This document shows, piece by piece, positions 1 through 6,075 of a stretch of DNA of 9,416 nt. The position numbers were made by a program, and so were the translations under genes. Location: NCBI GenBank assembly GCA_002404345.1, contig DHJN01000120.1, positions 1 through 9,416 of the forward strand, in the 5' to 3' direction. The stretch comes from Actinobacteria bacterium UBA4719. Its GTDB lineage: Bacteria > Actinomycetota > Actinomycetes > Actinomycetales > Dermatophilaceae. The notes beneath the pieces were generated by a model that saw only the letters and a program-made list of their open reading frames with translations, searched no databases and was not told the DNA's origin. The stretch's first letter is position 1; every line of letters starts with the position of its first letter.

Positions 1-92
1 AGCAGATGTCCGAGGCTGGAAGCCGTCAGGCCCTTGCCGAGCGAAGAGGCAACGCCTCCGGTCACGAAGATGTGTTTTGTCTGCTGCGCCAC
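1..92 (-). CDS. pyrG: CTP synthase, N-terminal fragment (cut by window edge)
   Basis: Only the first 30 codons are present. They read [20 protein letters not shown] followed by [10 protein letters not shown], the hallmark N-terminus of CTP synthase, with the GGVxSSLGKG phosphate-binding loop of the synthetase domain. The enzyme makes CTP from UTP, ATP and glutamine in the cytosol. The start chosen is GTG at 92-90, because the in-frame codons upstream (CCC, AAG, TTA, GAG) offer no ATG, GTG or TTG nearby. It begins 11 bases after the glycosyltransferase stop. The ribosome binding site is poor: only a short GAG/AAAG purine stretch precedes it. In mycobacteria pyrG directly follows the steB/mctB homologue, whereas here three genes intervene. 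The family is certain; the exact start is likely but not proven. Confidence 0.95.
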   Translation of the reverse strand, partial: MAQQTKHIFVTGGVASSLGKGLTASSLGHL

Positions 93-103
93 GGGCTTTA
101 ACT

Positions 104-1306
104 CTACGTCATCAGGAGGGTCTCGGCGTACCAGGCCAGCCACCGCGATGCCGTGTCGCGCCCATCCGGCAGCCCCCTGGCAACCTCGCGGCCGCGGGCT
201 GCGAGATCGTCACGCAGACCCGGTTCGGCCAGGACACGGTCGGTCGCCTCCGCGATCGCCTCAGGGTCCCCCGGTATGACGAGCAGTCCGGTCCCGGCGA
301 CCAGGTCATGCAGGCCCCCGACATCGGTGGCGACCACAGGCGTACCGGCCGCCATGGCCTCCTGCACCACCAGTGCGCGGGCTTCCCACTGACTCGGCAG
401 CACGAATACCTCTGCCGCACGCAACCATCGGTCGGCGTCGCTGCGCGCCCCGACGAAATGGACGGGCGCTGCCAGCGCGCTCGCCTGCCGCCGCAGCTGG
501 GCCAACAGCTGCGGGTCTCCGTCGCCCAGGACCACCCAGACGCAGGTCTGGCGCAGTCGGGACGCCGCTTCCACCAGCACCGGAAGGTTCTTCTGCGGGG
601 CGATCCGCGAGATCGTGACGACCATAGGCATGGCGAGCTGAGGCACCGCGAGCTGGGGCACCGCAAGGTCCTTTTCGTTCACGTCGAGCGACGAAGGGGC
701 GAGCGAGGAGAGCAGGGTCTGCGCGATCCGGGCCCGGGTCGCGCCATCGGCCGGTGGCTGCGCGAGCAGCCCGGGAACCCGGGGCGACGGCACCTCGGCC
801 AGCTCGGCGTGGCCCGCCCCGAACGCCAGCGCTTCCTTGACCAGATCGCTGCTCGCCCCGGTCACCAGATCCGCGTGGTGCGCCACCCAGCGTTGCGCGA
901 GCCGCTTTAGACCTTGTCGACCGCTACCCTCCAGGACCGCATTGTGTTGGGAGACAATGAGTTTCGGCGCTCCGACTTTCGGCGCCCCGAGTTTCGGCGG
1001 TCGCGCCCGACCTCGGGGGTCCAGCGTTGTCAGGGTCGCCAGCAGCGCGCCCTGGTGTCCGTGGGCGTGCACGATGTCGGCGGTCGAGGCCAGGCGTCGC
1101 AGAAGCCTGAAGTCCCGCAGCGCCCGGACCGCCCCGGCGGACCCTGGCCACCACAGTCGCACCGGCCCGAGGTCGAAGTTCTGGGCGGTGATGGGGTGGG
1201 TCACCACGATGACGTCCACGCCCCGGTCTCGCAGGTCCGCACTGAGCTGCGCGACATGGGTTCCGATGCCCCCCGTGCTGCGACCGAGCAGCATGATCAC
1301 CTTCAC
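104..1306 (-). CDS. GT-B glycosyltransferase, family 4 type
   Basis: This 400-residue protein looks like a soluble GT4 retaining glycosyltransferase that moves a sugar from a nucleotide donor to an envelope acceptor. The N-terminal domain has the glycine-rich GGIGTH loop (12-17) and a [11 protein letters not shown] segment (80-90). The C-terminal donor-binding domain has [10 protein letters not shown] (231-240), VVLGDGDP (258-265) and the E-x7-E motif (E308 and E316), followed by [12 protein letters not shown]. There is no signal peptide or clear membrane span. Its GTG start at 1306-1304 overlaps the stop of the MurJ-like gene as GTGA, suggesting translational coupling; a purine-rich AGAGA stretch lies just upstream. 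Two inserts of 5-residue tandem repeats (about 103-116 and 213-227) are odd. Donor and acceptor cannot be read from sequence. Being next to a polyprenyl-phosphate transferase-like gene and a flippase gene suggests it extends a lipid-linked sugar (inference). Confidence 0.9.
   Translation of the reverse strand: MKVIMLLGRSTGGIGTHVAQLSADLRDRGVDVIVVTHPITAQNFDLGPVRLWWPGSAGAVRALRDFRLLRRLASTADIVHAHGHQGALLATLTTLDPRGRARPPKLGAPKVGAPKLIVSQHNAVLEGSGRQGLKRLAQRWVAHHADLVTGASSDLVKEALAFGAGHAELAEVPSPRVPGLLAQPPADGATRARIAQTLLSSLAPSSLDVNEKDLAVPQLAVPQLAMPMVVTISRIAPQKNLPVLVEAASRLRQTCVWVVLGDGDPQLLAQLRRQASALAAPVHFVGARSDADRWLRAAEVFVLPSQWEARALVVQEAMAAGTPVVATDVGGLHDLVAGTGLLVIPGDPEAIAEATDRVLAEPGLRDDLAARGREVARGLPDGRDTASRWLAWYAETLLMT
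626..670 (-). repeat. 15-bp tandem repeat, three in-frame units, in the glycosyltransferase gene
   Basis: On the + strand the units are aggcatggcgagctg (626-640), aggcaccgcgagctg (641-655) and the more diverged gggcaccgcaaggtc (656-670). Read on the minus strand they encode [15 protein letters not shown] (residues 213-227). They sit in the linker just before the C-terminal domain strand that starts at [13 protein letters not shown]. The period is a multiple of three, so copy-number change would not break the frame. Confidence 0.85.
961..1000 (-). repeat. 15-bp tandem repeat, about 2.7 in-frame units, in the glycosyltransferase gene
   Basis: On the + strand the units are gtttcggcgctccga (961-975), ctttcggcgccccga (976-990) and a partial gtttcggcgg (991-1000). 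They encode [13 protein letters not shown] (about residues 104-116). They lie in the N-terminal domain directly before LIVSQHN, normally a buried strand followed by an active-site loop. This is probably an expanded surface loop. Confidence 0.85.
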
Positions 1307-2976
1307 CTTGTTATCTCTCTCCGAGCCCGCCCCGGGAGCCTGGCGACAACCAGCTGCGCCGCCTGGCGATCACCGATCCAGATCGACACGGCGAACAACG
1401 TCACGACGGCACTCGCGACCAGCGCCGCCACCGCGGCACCAGCCGCAAGGCCGTCCGGGTGCAGAGCTCCGGCGAGGCCGCGACCGGCGGCGGCAGCCAG
1501 CGCGCCCGCGCCCAGGGCCACCACTGCGCTACGACCAAGACCCCGGAATGCCCGCGGACCCCATGCGTGCTGAACCGCCACGATGAGCCCGATGGCGGCG
1601 ACCGTCATACCGAAGGAGCTGGCCAGACCTAGCGACTGCAAGGTGTTTCGCGGTCCAGCGTCGTCGTGGAGCATGACCAGAGGAACGACCGCGGCGATCA
1701 GCCAGCCGAGAGCGACCAGACCCCCGGCGACGGCAGGACGACCCTGGACATACAGCGCACGGGTGAACAGTGCCGCCACGCCGAAGCCGACCAGTCCCGG
1801 CGCGAAGGCACTCAACGCATCGGGCAACGCCACTAATGCCTGTCTGCCGGCGGGACTGTGCCGACCGGCGTCCAGTGCGCTGAAGAACGCACCGGTGGGC
1901 GAGGCGATGGCGAAGAGCACGGCGGCGCCGGCGCAGGTGGCGACGATGATGGCCCGCGCTGAGGAGCCCAATGTCGACTCGGCGCGCGCGAGCGACGCCG
2001 CGTCCGAGCCCGTCGCCATCGCCGGGAATGCTGACATGGCAACGGGAACCGCCAGAACGGCATACGGCAGGAGGTAGACGGCCTGGACGTAGGTGTAGAC
2101 GTTCAGCGTGCCGGTGCCACCACGGTGCTGGGACACCCACAAGGTCACCAGCACTGCAACCTGTTGCGCAAGCAGGGCAAGCAGTCCGGCTCCGGCGAGC
2201 GTGCTCGCTCGTCGCGCCACACCATCAGGAAATGTCCAGGTCGGACGCAGGCGTATGCCGGCGCGGTGCACCGGAATCAGCAGGGGCAGGCTCAACGCCA
2301 CGACACCGAGCGTCGTACCAGCCGCCAGCACCGTGGATGCCTGGCCGGGCAGTCGCGCGAGATCGTTTCCCCTCCCTTGTGCCAGGACCGCAAACAGCAG
2401 GTACGCCGCCATCACCACGAGGCTGGACAACAGGGGAGCCACCACCGCGCCGAGGAAGCGTCGATGCGCCTGGAGCACTCCGGACAGAACGATGCCGACG
2501 CCGTACAGCGCAATCTGGGGCGCGAAGACCACGAGCATCGACGCCATCAGATCCGTTGAACCAGAACACCTCTGGCTGTCGACCAGGATCGTCGACAAGG
2601 GCCCGGCGAACGCTGCCATCAGGATGGACAGCGGTATCAGCACGGTCAGCGCCCAGGTGAGCATGGCCGATGCGGTCTGGGCGGCCTCGTCCCCGTCCCT
2701 GCGGGCAAGCTGGCCGGCGATGATCGGAACGACTACCGCGGCCAAAGCGCCACCCGCTGCGACCTCGAAGACAACATTCGGCAGCTGGTTCGCGGCCTGG
2801 TAGACGCTGCCGACGCACGTGGTCCCCACGCTCTGGGAGAACACCAGCCAGCGACCGAACCCGAAGACCCGCGCAGCCAGGGTGACGACTGCGATGAGGC
2901 CGGCGGCTGCCAGGACCCCGGGCGCGGCCTTGCCGGTCATGCTGTCCCGGGCCGAGGTCCGGTTGTGGTGAGTCAT
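1303..2976 (-). CDS. MurJ/MviN-like lipid-linked precursor flippase (MOP superfamily)
   Basis: This is a very hydrophobic protein of 557 residues with many predicted membrane spans, consistent with the 14-helix MOP fold. Family signals, counted from the ATG at 2976, are ARVFGFGRW (35-43), NQLPN (63-67) leading into AAGGALAAVVVPI, and PQIALYGVGIVLSGVLQAHRRF (153-174), which parallels the MurJ 'ilqA..rF..pa.aP' region. MurJ flips undecaprenyl-linked precursors across the inner membrane. By eye alignment to E. coli MurJ, R18 and R24 are kept (R36, R42) but D39, R52, E57 and R270 are replaced (S57, F70, G75, A299), so the substrate may not be lipid II. Starts are ambiguous: ATG 2976 is preferred because it lies 13 bases after the previous stop. 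GTG 2979, ATG 2940 and TTG 3009 are alternatives, the last overlapping the upstream gene. The stop overlaps the glycosyltransferase start (GTGA). Confidence 0.87.
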   Translation of the reverse strand: MTHHNRTSARDSMTGKAAPGVLAAAGLIAVVTLAARVFGFGRWLVFSQSVGTTCVGSVYQAANQLPNVVFEVAAGGALAAVVVPIIAGQLARRDGDEAAQTASAMLTWALTVLIPLSILMAAFAGPLSTILVDSQRCSGSTDLMASMLVVFAPQIALYGVGIVLSGVLQAHRRFLGAVVAPLLSSLVVMAAYLLFAVLAQGRGNDLARLPGQASTVLAAGTTLGVVALSLPLLIPVHRAGIRLRPTWTFPDGVARRASTLAGAGLLALLAQQVAVLVTLWVSQHRGGTGTLNVYTYVQAVYLLPYAVLAVPVAMSAFPAMATGSDAASLARAESTLGSSARAIIVATCAGAAVLFAIASPTGAFFSALDAGRHSPAGRQALVALPDALSAFAPGLVGFGVAALFTRALYVQGRPAVAGGLVALGWLIAAVVPLVMLHDDAGPRNTLQSLGLASSFGMTVAAIGLIVAVQHAWGPRAFRGLGRSAVVALGAGALAAAAGRGLAGALHPDGLAAGAAVAALVASAVVTLFAVSIWIGDRQAAQLVVARLPGRARREITR

Positions 2977-2989
2977 CACGTCACCGATG

Positions 2990-3826
2990 TCACCGTGGCG
3001 GACGGCCAAGCGCGTCGAGCTCGCGCAAGCCGGGCGTCGACTCGATCACCTTCGTGAAGCTGACCTTCTCTGAGGCGAGAGTCAGGGCCGTCACCACCGC
3101 GAGGGCGAGAAGCCGGCCACGCGGACCTGTCCGCCCCACGAGGGCGGTTCCGAGCAGGGCACCAGCACTGTTGGCCCCCGTGTCCCCGAGCATGCTCCGG
3201 CCCGCCAGGTCATTCGGCAGTGCGCTCATCGCTGCACCCGCCGCGGCGCCGGCCGTGACGGTGGACAGGTGGGTTCCGCGTCCGCCCGCAACGATCGGCG
3301 CCGAAAGGAGCAGAACGACCTTGAGTGCTCGCCCAGGGCGCAGGTCGAACAGGTTGACGACGTTGGCCGAGCCCGCGATGACCGCCCCGCCCACGAGCGT
3401 GGCCATCGGCCCGGTCCGTTCGCGCGACCGGTCGACGATCCACGCGGTCAGCAGGCCCGTCACACCAAGGCCCACGATCTTGATGGTCCCGGTCGTCACG
3501 TCGCCACGGCAGGCCGCAGCCAGATGCCCGCGCAGACCCTTGCTGGAGCTGTCACCGACCAGATCATCGAGTGCACCGAAAGCGCCGGCACCCAGACCGG
3601 CGACCGCCGCGGGAGCACCGGCTCCGCCTGCGAGGGCTCCGGCAACCGCGCCCACGACATACGCGGGGCCTTCGAACACGGTGACGGGGCGCCCAATGTG
3701 ACTCGTCCGGGTCCATCGTTCGACTCCCCCGGGTGGGCGGTCCTTCAGGATTGCGGCAGCCGCAGTCGAGCAGAGAGCACCGATCGAGAAGGCGCCCAGG
3801 GAGCCCCCCCACCTCCCCCTGCTCAC
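2990..3826 (-). CDS. Compact MraY/WecA-like polyprenyl-phosphate sugar-1-phosphate transferase family membrane protein
   Basis: This is a 278-residue multi-pass membrane protein with the order of motifs seen in the MraY/WecA/TagO superfamily: a TSHIGRP stretch (41-47) resembling the N-terminal H-x-G motif; the acidic pair in FGALDDLVGD (D87, D88) followed by SKGLRGH; ANVVNLFDLRPGRA (154-167), like the N-x-x-N-x-x-D loop; and MLGDTGANSAG (212-222) with D215. These residues bind Mg2+ and the UDP-sugar in the family. It is shorter than MraY (about 320-360 residues), and no His-rich loop is seen; instead the C-terminus carries ASEKVSFTKVIESTP. The GTG start overlaps the steB stop (GTGA). A G7 run lies in codons 6-8. 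The likely role is to start a lipid-linked glycan by loading a sugar-1-phosphate onto a polyprenyl phosphate, but activity is uncertain given the missing loop. Confidence 0.82.
   Translation of the reverse strand: MSRGRWGGSLGAFSIGALCSTAAAAILKDRPPGGVERWTRTSHIGRPVTVFEGPAYVVGAVAGALAGGAGAPAAVAGLGAGAFGALDDLVGDSSSKGLRGHLAAACRGDVTTGTIKIVGLGVTGLLTAWIVDRSRERTGPMATLVGGAVIAGSANVVNLFDLRPGRALKVVLLLSAPIVAGGRGTHLSTVTAGAAAGAAMSALPNDLAGRSMLGDTGANSAGALLGTALVGRTGPRGRLLALAVVTALTLASEKVSFTKVIESTPGLRELDALGRPPR
3804..3820 (-). other. G-rich tract with G7 homopolymer at the start of the MraY-like gene
   Basis: On the minus strand codons 3-8 of the transferase gene read AGG GGG AGG TGG GGG GG, including G7 (3810-3804) and G5. 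It lies just after the GTG start. A one-base slip would frameshift the gene almost at once, and the purine run also resembles a Shine-Dalgarno site, although no suitable in-frame start follows closely. No function is shown. Confidence 0.6.
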
Positions 3827-4782
3827 TGCTTGACCGTGGTGTCCGGCACAATCGCCTTGGCATCGGCGGCCAGGCCGTACTGCCCGGCAATGTCTGAGTA
3901 CTGCTGCATGAGCGCCAGCACGAGCGTGCTCTGTCCCATCGACAGATCCGCGTCATCAACCGTCGAGGCGACCTTGCTGACCTCCGAGTCCTTACGGACC
4001 GCGGCCACCAGATCCGCGAACTGGGTCGGGTCACTGGTGGTGGAGTCAGTGGCGACCACGGCCCCCGACCCACCGGCATCCAGTGAGCCGACGAGCTGTA
4101 CGTAGGCGGCAAGTCGCGCATCGGTGTCAGCCTGGGTGGAGCCCTTGACCGGACCACCGAGGAAGACGACGCTCGAGGACGGGACGATCTGGTCAGGTGC
4201 CACCGTGACGAGGTCGCCGGCCTTCAGACCGTCCAACGCTGCATTGGTCAAGGAGGCGGGGCGATCAGTGGACCGGTCCGTGCCGGCCAGGATCGCGCGA
4301 GCCAGAACCGCAGCCGCGAGCTGGTCCGGGCCACTGGCCCCCTGAGGCGCCTTGACCAGGGCCGCGAACCGGTTGGCCACGGTGTTGCGGAAGGTCCTCT
4401 TGGCCGGGTCAGCCCAGGCATCGGTCAACGTGACCGTCGAGCCCACCTTGGCGCCAGCGGCGACCAAGGAAGCCGTGGTGTTCTTGACCAGATCGGCGTC
4501 CACTCCCGGCGCGATGACAAGGGCAACGGTCTTGCCGGTCAACCGATCCTTCATGATCGACGATGCGACTGCCGAGGAGAAGTTGTCCCGCGCAGACGCA
4601 CCCCGCCTGGCGGCGTCGAGGTCCGTGCGCAGCTGGGTCTTCTCTGCGCGCAGCGCCGTCATCTGCTCGGTAAGGCGGGCACCGATGTCCCCCTTCAGCG
4701 GCCCAGCTCCCAGGACGATCCCGACCGCGAGCGCCAGGAAGATCGAGACGATGGAGACCAGGTGGTAACGAAAGTCGATCAC
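3823..4782 (-). CDS. steB: SteB / MctB-family membrane-anchored envelope protein (often annotated 'copper transporter')
   Basis: This 319-residue protein starts VIDFRYHLVSIVSIFLALAV, giving one N-terminal membrane helix (about 7-27) with a GIVLGAG end, the family signature. A coiled-coil-like charged stretch follows (about 32-62: LTEQMTALRAEKTQLRTDLD), then an exported alpha/beta domain with VALVIAPGVDAD (86-97) and VVFLGGPVKG (205-214). The start is GTG at 4782-4780, which overlaps the steA stop as GTGA and matches the usual family N-terminus; an upstream extension to 4809 would run 27 bases into steA and is rejected. The M. tuberculosis homologue (Rv1698, MctB) was linked to copper handling, while in Corynebacterium the SteA/SteB pair acts in cell separation with the RipC/FtsEX pathway. 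No Cys or Met-rich copper site is visible here, so I favour the division role. Confidence 0.9.
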   Translation of the reverse strand: MIDFRYHLVSIVSIFLALAVGIVLGAGPLKGDIGARLTEQMTALRAEKTQLRTDLDAARRGASARDNFSSAVASSIMKDRLTGKTVALVIAPGVDADLVKNTTASLVAAGAKVGSTVTLTDAWADPAKRTFRNTVANRFAALVKAPQGASGPDQLAAAVLARAILAGTDRSTDRPASLTNAALDGLKAGDLVTVAPDQIVPSSSVVFLGGPVKGSTQADTDARLAAYVQLVGSLDAGGSGAVVATDSTTSDPTQFADLVAAVRKDSEVSKVASTVDDADLSMGQSTLVLALMQQYSDIAGQYGLAADAKAIVPDTTVKQ

Positions 4783-6002
4783 GTGAAGAGCCCCACGATC
4801 CAGGACCACGCGTCATCCCACCGGGCGGCCCCCAGCTGCAGCATGGCAGTCCCCGCGGGTGTGGCGGCCAGGGCGACAAACAGCGCAAACAGGCCGACCA
4901 GCAGCATGACCGCCAGGGAGAGGTTGGAGATTCGCGACCGGTAGAGCCGGCTGACGCCCTTGGCGTCCACCAGCTTGCCACCGACCCGCAGGCGGGTCAG
5001 GAAGGTGCTGGCCATTCCCGAACGACCCTTGTCCAGGAACTCGACCAACGTGGCGTGGGTACCGACCGCGACGATCAGCGAAGCCCCCTTGTCATCGGCC
5101 AGCAACATCGCTACGTCCTCACTGGTCCCGGTGGCCGGGAAGACCACCGGATCAAGACCCAGCTTGCGGACCCGCTCCAGACCGGGCGCCCGGCCGTCCC
5201 GGTAGGCGTGCACCACGATCTCCGCCCCGCAGTGGAGGGTGGCATCCGAGACCGAGTCCATGTCTCCGACGATGAGGTGGGGACGGTGCCCTGCGTCGAG
5301 CAGCGCGTCGGCGCCGCCGTCGACGCCGATCAGGATGGGTCGGTACTCGCGGATGTAGTGCCGCAGCGTCTGCAGGTCATCCTTGTAGTGGTAGCCGCGC
5401 ACCACCACGAGGGCGTGACGGCCCTCAAGGACCGTGGTGATGTCGGGCACCCCGACGCCGTCGAGCAACAGCGCGCGTTCGCGCCGCAGGTACTCCATCG
5501 TGTTGGCCGCAAACGCCTCGAGCTGGACCGCAAGTCCAGCCCGTGCCTCGGTCATCGCGGCCTCGACCATGCCGCGGTCGAAGAGGGTCCCCTTGGCGAC
5601 GATGACATCACCGACCCACAGGGTGCCGCCGTCAAGGCGGGCAGACTGACCGTCCCTGAGCTCGAGCATGACGTCCTTGCCCACGTTGTCGACCAACGGC
5701 ACCCCGGCGTCCACGAGAATCTCCGGCCCCATGTTCGGGTAGCGCCCCGTGATCGAGGATGCGGCGTTGATGACAGCCACCGGTTTGCACGCAAGCAGGG
5801 CCTCAGCACTGACCTTGTCGATGTCCTGGTGATCGATGACCGCTATGTCACCGGACTTGAGCCGTTTGGTCAGATCTTTGGTGCGCTCGTCAATGCGAAC
5901 CGTTCCCCGGACACCGGGCAAGTCGGGTTCGCGAGGGGTTCGTCGGCGCAGGGACAGGGACCGCCGGGACATCAGGGACAGGGACCGCAGGGACAGGGGC
6001 AT
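4779..6002 (-). CDS. steA: SteA, putative cytokinetic-ring protein with thiamin-pyrophosphokinase-like domain
   Basis: From the ATG at 6002 this is 407 residues, close to the mycobacterial Rv1697 length of about 390. Recognisable segments are GTVRIDERTKDLTKRL (33-48), NAASSITGRYPNMGPEILVDAG (79-100), LEAFAANTMEYLRRE (161-175) and a TPK-like catalytic fold with GVDGGAD (226-232) and IVGDMDSVSD (244-253). One membrane helix (about 361-382) lies near the C-terminus, so the bulk is cytoplasmic. SteA in Corynebacterium helps daughter-cell separation with SteB. The first 20 residues are a repeat-derived, Ser/Leu/Arg-rich tail. The start is uncertain: ATG 6002 has a GGA five bases upstream; ATG 5972 lies inside the repeat with no ribosome site; GTG 6047 would add 15 unsupported residues. 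The stop overlaps the steB GTG. Confidence 0.9.
   Translation of the reverse strand: MPLSLRSLSLMSRRSLSLRRRTPREPDLPGVRGTVRIDERTKDLTKRLKSGDIAVIDHQDIDKVSAEALLACKPVAVINAASSITGRYPNMGPEILVDAGVPLVDNVGKDVMLELRDGQSARLDGGTLWVGDVIVAKGTLFDRGMVEAAMTEARAGLAVQLEAFAANTMEYLRRERALLLDGVGVPDITTVLEGRHALVVVRGYHYKDDLQTLRHYIREYRPILIGVDGGADALLDAGHRPHLIVGDMDSVSDATLHCGAEIVVHAYRDGRAPGLERVRKLGLDPVVFPATGTSEDVAMLLADDKGASLIVAVGTHATLVEFLDKGRSGMASTFLTRLRVGGKLVDAKGVSRLYRSRISNLSLAVMLLVGLFALFVALAATPAGTAMLQLGAARWDDAWSWIVGLFT
5949..5996 (-). repeat. 24-bp tandem repeat at the N-terminus of steA
   Basis: Two 24-base units (5949-5972 and 5973-5996) differ at two positions. Each opens on the + strand with cagggacagggaccgc. A shorter cagggacag core also recurs 15 bases on, at 5988-5996. 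On the minus strand they encode the SLRSLSL/SRRSLSLR-like residues before the conserved TPREPDLPGVRGTV. The array overlaps two possible start codons (6002 and 5972). Confidence 0.8.
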
Positions 6003-6075
6003 TAATGTCCATCGTGCCACGCGCGGAGGTTGCCTCACGACGTACACGCGGGCTGCAGACCAACTCGTGCCCCGA

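Noticed and set aside
77..910. + strand open frame of 277 codons antisense to the glycosyltransferase
   Set aside because: Low-complexity Arg/Gly/Pro-rich translation opposite a well-supported GT4 gene.
2977..3009. Upstream TTG start for the MurJ-like protein
   Set aside because: It would overlap the preceding gene by about 20 bases and adds residues with no family match; ATG 2976 or GTG 2979 fits operon spacing better.
4783..4809. Upstream start for SteB
   Set aside because: It would sit inside steA, and the family N-terminus normally begins at the IDFRYH-type segment, matching the GTG at 4782.
5055..6005. Long + strand open frame (316 codons) antisense to steA
   Set aside because: It is a shadow of the GC-rich steA codons. 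The encoded protein is Arg/His/Gln/Pro-rich with no recognisable domain, while the minus strand encodes a clear family.
6003..6075. Promoter or terminator in the recN-steA gap
   Set aside because: No convincing -35/-10 pair and no stem followed by a T-run on the minus strand were seen.
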